Assembly (NCBI GenBank): GCA_009823395.1
Contig: CM020519.1
Coordinates: 14,202,501 to 14,266,500 of the forward strand
From: Thamnaconus septentrionalis
Taxonomy: Eukaryota > Chordata > Actinopteri > Tetraodontiformes > Monacanthidae
Direction of reading: 5' to 3'
Length of the DNA: 64,000 nucleotides
Numbering within the stretch: position 1 is the stretch's first letter; each line of letters opens with the position of its first letter. The notes under the pieces were generated by a model that saw nothing but the letters and a program-made list of their open reading frames with translations, made no database searches and was not told the origin of the DNA. A program made the translations under genes and the position numbers. This document shows, in pieces, positions 53,346 to 64,000 of this stretch.

Positions 53346-55230
53346 GAAATATGAGTGACGTCTGATGCGACTAAACAATTCTGCTGTTTGACTTTACACT
53401 GAAGACACGTTTTCTTTTTGACCAAAGCCAACAAAAAAACCCGAAATAAAAATAAAGGTTTAACTTTAGGAATAGTAATAATACATAGAATGTGCAGTGT
53501 AAGAGTTAATACTATGTAATACGGACTAAAAGTCCCAGATCAAAGAAAGCACCCTAGAGTCTGGTTCTTCCATTCAAATATTTTGTGCGATTGTTAAACT
53601 CAAATCCAAAAACAACGATATTTTGATTTTTAAATGATTTACTTTCCAAACTAGAAAATATAGGATTTTAGTAAGCAAAGACACCACAACCTCCCGGGTA
53701 AGTGTACAGTGAGTACAATGAAGTGGACGATAGAAGAGGAGGGCAGCGAAGAGGAACAATAATCTGCTGCGGTAAAAATCCCCATGACAACCTCTCGTTC
53801 AGTTCTTGGAAATATGCTGATGCCGGTGAGTGAAAAGGCTGACCTACTAAATCATGCCTATTATATGAATGAGGGAAAATTGTGTGTCTCTTGACCTTAG
53901 TCTTTACAATCAATTAAATGTTCCTCTATCTATCTATGAAAAGAGAGACAGAGAGACTGACGGGTGCAGCTATGGCTCTTAAACCTTGCACACACCTGAA
54001 GGTGATCCCAGGAAATCAACACAGAAACAGCGTCTGAATTTTCAACCAAAACACAGGCCCAACTTCTTGCCCCGTCACAATTTCCTGCAGCTATTTACTT
54101 TGACGTACTTGGCAAACGCTGATTAACGTGCCCTTTCCCCGCTATGCTGAAGCTGCTGTTGAGATTGGAGTGAACCTCACATGTTCTGAACCTGTCAGAG
54201 AGGCTCAGTCCAGACAGCATCACCTCTTGGCTGGGATTTGTGCTGGCGGGGGTGGGGGGTCGGGTCGTGCATTTCACGTTGAGGCCGTCAGTGACATCGT
54301 GCTTTGTCCGACCTAAATCAATACTGCCTTAATACCATCAATATTGTTAAAATTCAAATGAATAATTTAAGACATTGGTCAAGAAAGTTTTAATAAGTCC
54401 AGCAAATGTACGCCGTAAAGTACTGTTAAGGCCTCTCACGAGTGCTTATCCAATCGCAGTTCAGCGTAAGACGTAAGGCAAGCTAGCTAGCCTTGGCGTC
54501 GCACATTTGAGATCTGATTGGCTATCGCTACTGACGGCGGTCCCTTCACTTGAGGCCGACGAGAGCCTGCAATGCTGATTCTGAAGGACAACACAAGCTA
54601 GCTGAAATATGATTGGAAAAAGAAAAAAGACAACCGTAATATACAACAACGGTGGCATTGAAACCAAGTGGATAATATGACTTGAAAAACACGCACTCAG
54701 GGATCATGTGATGCACACTAATGTGTGCTCACATTTGTGAGTGTGTTTCTATTTGGACATACACCTTTGTTTTTGTTTTTGCTTTTCTGTAACTTTATTT
54801 CCCTCTGTCATTTCAGGTATAAAATAATCTCACAACTCAGTAAAAAATGTTCAATAAGCTTGTAAATTTTTCGAAATAAGGCACCGTTAGTTAAAATGAA
54901 CGGTCGAGTGTTTAATTACGAGACCGCAGATCCGTCCTCGTGGTGGTGCGCTTGGATGCTAGTAGTGACGTTAGCATGTCCACCTTTATTTAATGTAGTG
55001 TTGTGTCCATTTACATATTTCTGTGAAGCAGAAGTCCATGAAACACTCACGAGTATTAGAGTCGAGTGCATGTAAAGTGCAGAGTGTTGTTCAAATGCCA
55101 TTTGTGACTAGAAGGGAATTATTGAATTTGTGTGAAATTGTTGATGAGGAAAATTACGCGTGTGTAAACTTTTAGATATGTCTGAAGTGACCGTAAGAAA
55201 ATAGTGATCTACTGGTCAGAAATACAAAAA
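50416..55230. other. Intergenic, no gene recognised
   Basis: AT-rich sequence with A-runs and (CA)n at 53316-53343. Open frames are short and without family resemblance. A CpG-richer patch at 51585-51760 has no exon I can support. Confidence 0.5.
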
Positions 55231-55232
55231 AA

Positions 55233-55236
<4 letters not shown>

Positions 55237-55263
<27 letters not shown>
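55237..55263. repeat. (CA)n microsatellite
   Basis: An A-run is followed by about 13 CA units. Confidence 0.9.
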
Positions 55264-55267
<4 letters not shown>

Positions 55268-55748
55268 AGCGTGAGCATAAAATACTCCCCCCTTGGCCAC
55301 TAGGGAGCAGTAGTGTCCCACAGTAAATCCTACCCGTTTTTTACGTCTTCGCCAGCAGCACCCTGAGGCAGCAAAGATCACCTGACCCGAACATTCCCTG
55401 TGTGGGCAGGATGAACCGCACGCACGTCTTTTGCACCTCACGTGCGGGCGGGCGATCACTCACGGTAGCAAAACTGCCAAAAAAAAAAAAAAAAAAAAAG
55501 AAGAAAATACACCTTTATTCTCAGCTGACGTTGCGAGAGTGTGGGCGTCATAATTGAAGGTCACCCCCCCCGAAGCTCCGGGCGCTTTTTTTCACACCCG
55601 GCAATTAAAACCATATGAAAAGCAAAGGGCTTTTTCGCGCAGCGGGATGACATCTTTTTCATGTTTTTCGTGTCGGCATGAGCGCAGCCATCAAAGTGTC
55701 AGCGTCTCGGAGGATTTAAAGCAGACTCCCGTGTGGAATGTGAGGCCC

Positions 55749-55783
<35 letters not shown>
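55749..55783. repeat. (CAG)n trinucleotide repeat
   Basis: About eleven CAG units lie in a moderately GC-rich region. They create poly-Ser, poly-Ala and poly-Cys frames. The surrounding frames show no recognised protein, so it is treated as non-coding. Confidence 0.85.
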
Positions 55784-55784
<1 letters not shown>

Positions 55785-57179
55785 CCCAGGCTGATGTGCA
55801 GACAGAAGCCCATGGGTCAGCTGGCGACGGACAAACACACACAACCCCAACAGCAGCACCCAGACGGGTTTGGTCAAACACGACGCTCGACACCAAGTCA
55901 AACAAGGCGTGACGCACACCGAAGGTGACACGGTCACCTCCGCGCGCCGGCTGCGCCGAAAGAGGATCTCTTTGGCCTTGGGAGTGAAAACTGCGAAACT
56001 GGGTCAACCTTTCCCCGACCGTGCATGTGCGACTTCCCCGCTCGCAACTCCCCAAGAATCCCAAAGATCTGAGGATGTGAGGAAGCGGCAGGAGGAAGGA
56101 ATGTCGGCAGGGCTCGGTAATAACAGCAGTCTGGCTGTTACACGTCCAAGCTTTGATAAAGTAAATGAGGCCGTCTGCCCCCACGGAGGAGAGATAAATC
56201 ACACGTGTTTTAAAGTCCAAGGCTCGGTGCACACGGAGAGCTCAGCTTACTTCTCCAGGAAGTTCATCCGCACCAATGTTTTTTACCACCCATCGTGTTC
56301 CTTTTCAGGTCGGTTGCCGTGGACATACATTTGTGTTTAAAGATCATATACTACTATCTATCTATCTAGATAGATAAGTGGTGGTTTTGGCTCTTCCAGA
56401 TGGGTGATCATTGGCTTGATGATCCTATAATCGATCCCCAATTCAAGTTGAAATGAACAGCACAACAACGGAAAGGCAAAGCATCAAATAACAGGCAATG
56501 AAAGAGAATGTTGCTTTGGGAGACTCCTGGCTACCACTTGAGTCACCAAGAAACCAATTTTGAGAAAAAGTCATTTTGGGCTTATTACCACTTCTTGATT
56601 GTGAACCAATCCAATCAGAAGTCTCGGGGGGAACGATTCATTTCAGCACAAACTGGCAATGACGCTGTATGGTATCGCACTCGTGACTTGGTGTCGACGT
56701 TGCATCTCAGTTGTTGCAGACTGATTGGTCATAAAGACACATTATTAGTGACACAATGTGTGAATTGAGGTTTTGACAAATCAAAGTGATTTATTTGTTT
56801 ATTGGCTTCATCATCCACGTGTTCACTGTACTCGACTGAATTGCTGCTTTCCCCACCTAGGCTCATTGTGATGCTGATCATGTTGAGACCTTGGCTTTTG
56901 GCTCAGGGACGGATATTTAGTCCAGTCGAGTCTGCCGGGACTCATGCCATTCTGACAGGCCTTGGTTAAAGAGACAAACGAAGCAGTTTTGGCCTGTTGT
57001 GTGGTTGGGTAATACAGTGCTGTTGAAAAAACTATTTGTCATTGGTATTTAAGTGCATTTGTCGGCCGTGTTGGATTTGAGAAGGGGAACTTTGGACATC
57101 ATGCAGAAGGGATCGGGTTCGAGGGCATTTAATGTCTGTTTCGATGCAAGTTGTGTAGTTTGTGTTAAAAATTAAAGCC

Positions 57180-57332
57180 TGTACATATTGTTCGTACTGT
57201 TTGGATTTGTGCCTGTGCAAGACCAATCTATGTATTCCTCTTTTTCTCCTTGCTGCCACTGCTTGACTCTTGTATACACTGCAATTTCCCCATTGTAGGG
57301 CTCATCTTATCTTATCTTATCTCACCTCAAAT
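57180..57332. mobile_element. Teleost retroposon tail with (TTATC)n
   Basis: 'ttgtatacactgcaatttccccattgtagggctcatcttatcttatcttatctc' matches the common fish tail 'aaatttccccattgtgggat...' followed by a short TTATC repeat. It is a 5'-truncated fragment of unknown family. Confidence 0.6.
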
Positions 57333-60300
57333 TGTCAATAACAACAGATTTGTTAAAAAATATTGCGCTGGATAGTTTTATCTATTTATCACAAACGGCA
57401 CTCAGACTGCAGTTTGGAGTTTAGCTTGAGCACCATCTGCTGGATCAAACCACGCAGGACACCTCGGTGATGAAAACACACTCAGGCTTCTTGGCTGACT
57501 TGTTGACCGTGCTGCCATCTCCGCGCGCCAGCATCTGACACATGCTTCAATGTGGAAAAGTTCGGAGGCCAAGTGAGATGAGGAAAAAAAACAAAACAAA
57601 ACAAAAAAAACACGGCTGCATCACCGAGGAGGGGTTTGAAGAAGAGAGAAAAAAAAAAAAAAAAAAAAATCACACTTTTTCGACACTCTTCTAGCACATG
57701 TGATGCCCTCCGAGGCCCGACGGCGCTGATTTATGGCTGCGTTGCACGAGTTTGATGAAAGATTTACTCGTGCTTCGCTTTCGGAGAGGCGGCCGGTTTG
57801 AGGAAAGCGAAGTTATTTGGGGGCACGGAGCAACTGCGGAGCGAGGTCTCACCCCGGTGCCAGAAACACCTCCTGGGTGTCAGGTGGACTTGTTTTTCAG
57901 AAGGGGAGTCTGACAAAACAAGATCCTCCCGGACAAAACCTTGCATTTCGAGAAACTTTTTTTTTTTTTTTTAAGCAAGGCTATCTCAGTTGCAATAAAA
58001 CAAGTGGCCGTAAATTCATTTATTCCTCGGGAACATTTTTGCTGATTTCTCTGGGAATCCGTTGCTGCAGGATTTATTCGAACCTTATGGGGCTTGTAGA
58101 ATAAATTTAACAGCGTGCAACTCAGGAGGGAGCCACAGTTAAGCATTTACTGATTCGCCCGTAGCGGGCAAACCTTTTGTTTTGATGCTCAGAGGGTTTA
58201 TTCCAGTTTTTTATGATCCCTCTGCATCTTTCTTCCAGCCTCGTTTGTTTCCCCATTTGCCGCTTCCTCTTCCCGTTCCTCCCACCGTGGCCTCTTGTCC
58301 CTGCTGCTTGTTTTTTTTTCCTGCTTTGTGCAATTTCAGAAGGATTTTTCTTCCCCCCCCCCCCAGTTTACAAGCAGCAGCCACCTCTCTCCGCCACGTG
58401 TTTTATTGTGTCTCGTATAAAAAAAAAAAAAAACAACAAAAAAAACAAGCTGTGACTTTCAGATTCCACGTCTCAGGGACGAGTTGTTGCTACCGAGAGC
58501 ATTTTCAACAGCTGGAAAAGTCCAGGTTTTTGCGTCCTTGTTGGAACGGGAGAGAGGCCGCGGTTCGTAGGGCAGTGCCCAAAATATCGTCAAATATGGA
58601 CGATAAATCTGAACATTCCATTCCGGTGCGGTGTTTGTGATGCTTCACGAGACGGCGAGTTAAAGTCGTTGCACCTTCGAGCTCATTGTTTTGCTGAGGT
58701 CATTTTTCAAATCATTATTTGCTCACTTAATCAACATTTTTAACTCATGTGCAGACAATGTGAATCATTCACATTTTCAAACAAACCCCTCTTCAGATAG
58801 CCCAAAAATAACATATTTAGCCCTCTGTTTACAGCCTCACACAATTTTTTTTCTTTTTAGCAGGAAGCTGTACAACTGATGTTTTGTTGGCCCTTTCACA
58901 GGACATAAGCAAGGTGGGAGTAATTTGATCAACCAACAATTGACAACAAATGAACACCTGGATGTTAACATTGACATTAACTTTGGAGTGTTATAGGTGC
59001 CCTTTGTGACATCACAGTCGGTCGATTTCAAGCACAGTGCATTTCAGCGCAGGCAACCTTCTGGAAAAGTGCAGCGAGCAAACTAAAATATTTCACTCGC
59101 TGTTGTCGTCAGGATACGCAGAATTAGCAAAACATAAATAAGCAAAATTTGCCAAATTGGACCCTTGAGTGTCCCGTCGAGCCGTCCAGTCCACGGATTA
59201 CCGTCAAACTGAGGCCAGCGGTCGACATGTCAGATGTTTGTAATGCGTTTGCTTTTGATTAATAAAACCTTGTTTCTGTGCCGCTTTCAAGTGTGGTTTC
59301 GGAAAAGTAATTTGCACAGTGGCAGCTCTGTTCTGTGCGACAGTCGGTGCAGAAATGTGCCCTGGATGAAGGACGAGCAGCTCATGAGGGTTTCCATCAA
59401 TTGTTTATGTTTGCGCATTTGGCTCCACGGCACTCACGTGCGAGGAACAGTCTTTTTTTCTTGCTAACTTGGGGTGACCTCAGAGAAGAACGGGGAATTT
59501 TTCCTCATCTGTTTTTTTTTTTTTTTTTTCTCCCCTTTCTATTTGTCAGGGAGATCCGTGTCCCATAATGTAGCTAGCTTGTGTTTGGGCACGGGGAGGA
59601 CGGGGGCCTGGAAACCGACTCAGGACTTCCCATGTGAAAGAGGTTCCCCCGAGCACCAGCGGCAGCCCCCGTGCTAATTAGCAGGAGTGAGTTTAGCCTG
59701 GAAAAGCTGAGCTCAGGCAGACAGGCGGCGGGGTGAGACGGAGGCGAAGCAAACAGAGGCGGCCATACAGCCGTCCGGGCTCAGTACCGCCGCAGTACCA
59801 AAGCGGAAAAGACGCGCGGGCTGACCCAGGACGGGGAGGTGAGACTCCAGCCGAGAGGCCTGACAGAACCGGGAACGGTGTCAAGCTGTGATGGAGCAAA
59901 CAGCAGCTTCGGCGAGGAGATAAAAAGCAGGAGGGTTCAGTGCAGGGTCAAGTGAGCCGTGGGGATCTGCCTTCCCAAAACCCTGCAGCGGTTCAGACCT
60001 GGAACCCAAAGTCTGCAAATGATGCAAGACTCGCAAGACAGCACAAAGAAACACTTGTGCCACCGTGCCACCCGGCAGCTGGCGTTGCCCTCAGATTGCA
60101 CTGGGCTCTACGGCGCAAGGGATCGCGTTTCAGAGAAAATACCTGCGGCTCAGAAACTGCTTCAATATGCATCATCAAGGTCAGGAAGTTTCCCCCGAGA
60201 GTCCGTAACAGAGGATGGGAGTGTTGTGTGCTGCGAGCCGGGGTCAGGGACAGACTATTAGAACCCTGGTGTCCCTGCACTCCTGAAGGGACACACAAAT

Positions 60301-60934
60301 ACCTGGTAGACCGTGAAGACCAGTTCCCCTCGGTCATCTACCACTATTGTGTTCCAACTTGCAACCGTCTAAGAGTGACAAAGACACACTGAGTTATTGT
60401 TGTAGTTTGTGTGAATAGGCCATAGGTCAGATGGAATGTGTATACTTCAGATCCACATCTAGGGGTTTCAAAAATAGCCTGCAAACTAAATATTTTTTTA
60501 TCTTGATATTTCACATATCTTGTATTTGATATGTATACTCACAAAAATGGACAAGATCATTTTACCGTTTATGGCCAAACACGACCTAGCATCCAAGATG
60601 GGGCCGTGACGCCATCTCTAGTCCACTCTAAATTAATACACCTCCTAATACCCTTAATGTGACACTACGGCTTGGGAATGCATACAGAATCACACTTATA
60701 CATTACATCATCTTCATACAGGAGACCTAGTTGAGCAAAACATAGTTTTCAGAGCATTTAAATCATGATTAAAACTAAGTATCTAAGGCCACTGACACCG
60801 CCAAAAAAAAAGGGCGCTTTTCAGAGATTCCTCAATAAAGTTTTAATAAGGCCAACAAAACTACTGAGTTTAACTTTTGTCCAAATGTGTCCAATAGACT
60901 GTGCATTGTCGCCATTGCGTATGACAGACCAACT

Positions 60935-61006
60935 AGACGACCAACCAAAACAAATTATTCATTCATTAAATTTAATGAATCAATAATTTGTTTTGGTTGG
61001 TCGTCT
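60935..61006. repeat. 72-bp near-perfect palindrome
   Basis: A 25-nt left arm (60935-60959, starting AGACGACCAACCAAAAC) pairs exactly with a 25-nt right arm (60982-61006). The 22 bases between are a C, a perfect 20-bp palindrome (ATTCATTAAATTTAATGAAT) and a C. Only the C-C pair is mismatched, so 35 of 36 pairs form with no loop. No flanking element or gene explains it. Confidence 0.95.
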
Positions 61007-61214
61007 ACACCTGTCGGTGTAGCTGCTGCACCAATGCGCTGTGGTACCTACGTTGATTATTTTATTCAATTTCATGATATGATTATTTGAATAGATAAAA
61101 AAAACCAAAACAAACTCATGTCTGTGATGAAAACGTAAAAATAACAGGAACAAAAACTGTAAAGTTTCAAGTGGAACCAATCTTCAGTGGCAGCGACACT
61201 GATAGAAGCTTCAT

Positions 61215-61260
61215 TTAGCAAAATTAATTAATTGATTAATCAATTAATTGTTTCAACTCT
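61215..61260. repeat. AT-palindromic repeat end
   Basis: 'aattaattaattgattaatcaattaattgtttcaac' resembles the right end of the fish DNA-repeat type also suspected at 11408-11727. It is short and the family is unsure. Confidence 0.3.
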
Positions 61261-62305
61261 CGTCTCAATAGCTAGCCTAGCAAATGACGATCATGTATCT
61301 TGACATGATTTCTTGACACACACACACAAACAGGGAGTATGATAAGAAAAATAATGTAGCAAAAGTAGTTTGCTTGTCGTAGAACATATTTACAACATCC
61401 TCAGGCAGGTACAGTTTCAAAACAAAAACAAATTTACAGAAAAAAACAAATAAAGTGATAAATTGCTTGTTCACTATGCAAAAAGCCTAACTAACAATGT
61501 TCTGACGTAGATGCGTAACTAGTTACACTTGTGTGTATGAATGCACTGGTCAGCCACAAATTCAAAACCCCTTACGATAAAGTCGGTGTCTTTGATCATG
61601 GCTGCAGCACAATGTTATTGTGGTCTGTGTCTTAAATTCTCCGAATGCTCTCCAAACCTGTTAAAACCACCCGCTGCAACACAATTCTGGAGACATTACT
61701 CCCCTTCATGCCAGCAAGTCTCCATGGAAGCCAAGTTTTCAGGTCTGTGCTCTCCAGCCCGGTCAGACTTGATCCAGGGTAATTTTAAGGGTCAGTTGAC
61801 AACGTAAGCTCACCATGTTTCTTGGGTTGTTAAGTGGCACCTCCAGAACTTTTACTACAGAGCAGAGATTGGTTTGTTGAGGGTTTTGTTGGGTGAAAGT
61901 GGTTTCCCCCCCCCCTTGTAGGAACATTTTCTGAACAAAGCAGCCATACATTGAAAACAAACACACTGTACTAAAGCATGATTCACCCAAAGACAGTAAA
62001 ATAAAGAAACAGCATGAGGGATCAATCAAAGCAGTGTTGTAAACCAAGAAATGGTAAATGGAATACACGTTACAGTGCTTTCCAGCACCTTCATGGTGCC
62101 ACAAAGCTGACTTAAATAGATGAGCATGTTGCCTCCGAGCTATTTAGGATTGGCTTAAAATTCAGTAGTCAGACTTTCTCAGTAAGTTCTAGGTCCTTTT
62201 TGCCGATGGTTCCATGCAAAGAGAGCTGCAAACTTAAAGGCCTTTCCTCCTCATTCAGTTCTGATCTTAGGCACAAAGATTTACACAAACATTTAAATGT
62301 CGTAA

Positions 62306-62545
62306 TGGGACGACTCCTGGCTCAGGAGGTAGAGCGGGTTGTCCAATAACCAAAGGGTTGGCGGTTCAAATCCCGCTCCCGCAAGAAACTTAACCCTCAA
62401 TGGCTCCCAATGGGGCTTCCATGGCAGCAGCCACCCATTGGTGTGTGAATGTGTGGATGGGTGAATGAGAGGCCATTGTAAAGCGCTTTGGGGGTACCGT
62501 GAAGGTGCTGGAAAAAACGCTATATAAGTGCAGTCCATTTACCAC
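62306..62545 (+). mobile_element. tRNA-derived SINE
   Basis: The head has an A box (TGGCTCAGGAGG, about 62319-62330) and a B box (GGTTCAAATCC, 62363-62373) in a tRNA-like arrangement but without a proper tRNA fold. A body follows ('gtgtgtgaatgtgtggatgggtgaatgagaggccattgtaaagcgctttggg'), then the tail 'aacgctatataagtgcagtccattt'. This structure is typical of teleost tRNA SINEs. The family name is left open. Confidence 0.8.
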
Positions 62546-63039
62546 TTACCAAAGAAGACCATCCAACACACTCAAAGAGCAAATAATCCTGAGTCAGGGC
62601 TTCAACTTTGGCTATGAACCTCTAAAACTCATAGTATCCTGTCAGATGCGTCCATCTGGGAAAACTTCCATTTCAGTAGCTCTTGGTATTACATAACCAT
62701 AAAGAAACTTCATTTAAATGGCACTTAATGAGAAAGCTGCTGCACGCCACCCTCAGAAAAGCAGAGAAGAAGCGTAGGAGGAACTCAAGGGAGCAACTGC
62801 TAGCCTTGGCGCGAATGCATGTTTACATTAAAAGACGGCCGAGAAGGTTTTCCTTGGCAGAGGCGTTGGGTAAAGACTTTATTTGCAACAGGTATGGAGT
62901 TGAACCAGAGCCCTGCACTGACTGAGACCAAAGCAGGAATAGTTCTACAGTTTCTTTTTCTCATCCAGGCAGATGTGAGGCAGGCAAGCAGAGGCATCAA
63001 AAAAAAAAAATGCTCGTCAGAAACGAGGTCAGATAAAGA

Positions 63040-63444
63040 CACCTGAGACACGCCGAGTCAAAACATAGTGAGAGAAGACCAGAGTGTGGAGCAGTGAATA
63101 AACGGTAGGCTAATTGCAGAGGGTGGGTTGCAGGTGTGCTGATTAGGTGCATCACAGCAGGTGTGGCACAAGCAGAGAAGGCGGAGCCGTGGAAATTGAC
63201 AGACTGTCAAGCAGATATTTGAACATTTGCTTTAAGAAACAGAAAAAAAAATACACATAAGGTGAGTGTCAGGACTGGACACGGAACTGAACTCAGAAAG
63301 TTTCAAATTAAATAGTCCTTTATTTTTACAGTGACAAAAAAAAATCACTACCGGAATAATACAAAACACATTGTAGAATAAAAGATCAGAAATTGTTGCA
63401 AGGGAAGTGCTGACTCTCAGTTGCAACAACAAGACAAACTAAGA

Positions 63445-63476
<32 letters not shown>

Positions 63477-63600
63477 GCGCGCGCGCACGCACGGAAAAGC
63501 AAGTCAACTGACGTATGACGGAACAGGATTTCAAAATAAAACAGGAAGTCACAAGACAACAAAACTGAACTGACAAATGCAACTTCACTCCCAGGTTCAG
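63040..63600. repeat. Probable fish repeat with (CA)n(CG)n
   Basis: The stretches 'gtgtcaggactggacacggaactgaactcagaaag' and 'ttcaaaataaaacaggaagtcacaagacaac' resemble sequence shared with GPR176 intron 1 at about 39300-39485 (aggacaggaagt, atcaaaataaaacagaaagt). A (CA)n/(CG)n run lies at 63448-63492. The element type is unknown. Confidence 0.35.
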
Positions 63601-64000
63601 GACATTAGAGCATGTAACTCAAACTGAAAGTAAGCAGAGATAAACAAAACCTGGCAGGAGAACGGAGAGACTGTCAACTGGGCAAGTTGTAATTATCCCT
63701 GCTGGTCAGCTCGATCTGGAAATGTAAGAGAGAATTTCTGCCTTTGGAGAGAGACAAGATCATATGAATCCAGTGCATGCAAGTGTGCCATCACAAAGAG
63801 CTCGCTTCCAGAAAACACTCTTCGCATTAGTTCTGATTCGTAGAAAGACTAAAGCCATCACAGGCGAGCACGCAAATGTTATTGGAAATTGGAGGAAATT
63901 GTTTGCAATTACGCCGTTTCCATAAATCCTCTAACGCGGTATTCTTCCTAATGAACACTAGAAGGCTTAAGGCATTTTTCCTGCAACCAAGTTCTGCCTT

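Larger units (their letters stand above)
55264..62300. other. Intergenic, no gene recognised
   Basis: Mixed-composition sequence with (CAG)n at 55749, a retroposon tail near 57180-57330, moderately CpG-rich DNA at 59580-59880 and the palindrome at 60935-61006. Frames such as 59940-60392 and 62683-62925 do not resemble a family I know. Confidence 0.5.

Noticed and set aside
55554..56340. Open frames with poly-Ser, poly-Ala or poly-Cys
   Set aside because: Driven by the (CAG)n repeat. No splice structure or family match.
59940..60392. 150-residue + frame in moderately GC-rich DNA
   Set aside because: No recognised motif and no supporting splice sites. Composition alone is not enough.
62683..63046. 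Open frames with basic residues
   Set aside because: Short, overlapping in two frames and next to a SINE and A-runs. No family resemblance.

Overview
The window reads as nuclear DNA from a ray-finned (teleost) fish. Its genes are vertebrate and intron-split. The introns carry many (CA/TG)n microsatellites and teleost-style repeats: a hAT-like element, MITEs, a tRNA-derived SINE and non-LTR retrotransposon tails. The species cannot be fixed from the sequence. No bacterial operon, CRISPR array, phage or rRNA was seen.

Layout. (1) Positions 1 to about 33,675, + strand: the 3' part of the afadin gene (AFDN/MLLT4). Sixteen coding exons (2240 to 31774) join in a consistent reading frame to give 983 residues and a stop. 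They cover the PDZ domain, proline-rich linkers, the charged coiled-coil region and the conserved C-terminal tail. A 39-nt in-frame cassette microexon (21582-21620) and alternative in-phase donors at 26188 and 26413 suggest isoform diversity. The first in-window exon is the first half of the PDZ domain, so the upstream domains lie outside the window. The intron that splits the PDZ domain (2321-12742) contains a CpG-rich stretch, a TATATAA box (5098-5104) and an ATG exon ending at a good donor in phase 0 (5616-5648). This looks like an undescribed internal promoter that would make an N-terminally truncated afadin lacking the PDZ carboxylate-binding loop. (2) About 33.7-37.5 kb: intergenic, with a well-formed intron-containing tRNA-Tyr(GUA) gene on the - strand (34689-34776) and teleost retroelement tails. 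(3) 37,882-49,231, + strand: the complete three-exon coding region of an orphan class A GPCR, GPR176 (569 residues), starting in a CpG-rich exon. (4) About 50.4-64 kb: intergenic. No gene could be supported here. It holds microsatellites, a tRNA-derived SINE, retroelement tails and a striking 72-bp near-perfect palindrome (60935-61006).

The two protein genes are in tandem on the + strand and have no known shared pathway. Afadin is an actin- and nectin-linked scaffold of adherens junctions. GPR176 is a Gz-coupled orphan receptor known in mouse for a role in the circadian pacemaker. Most long open frames outside the listed exons are artefacts of microsatellites, GC-rich coding exons read on the wrong strand, or low-complexity sequence.
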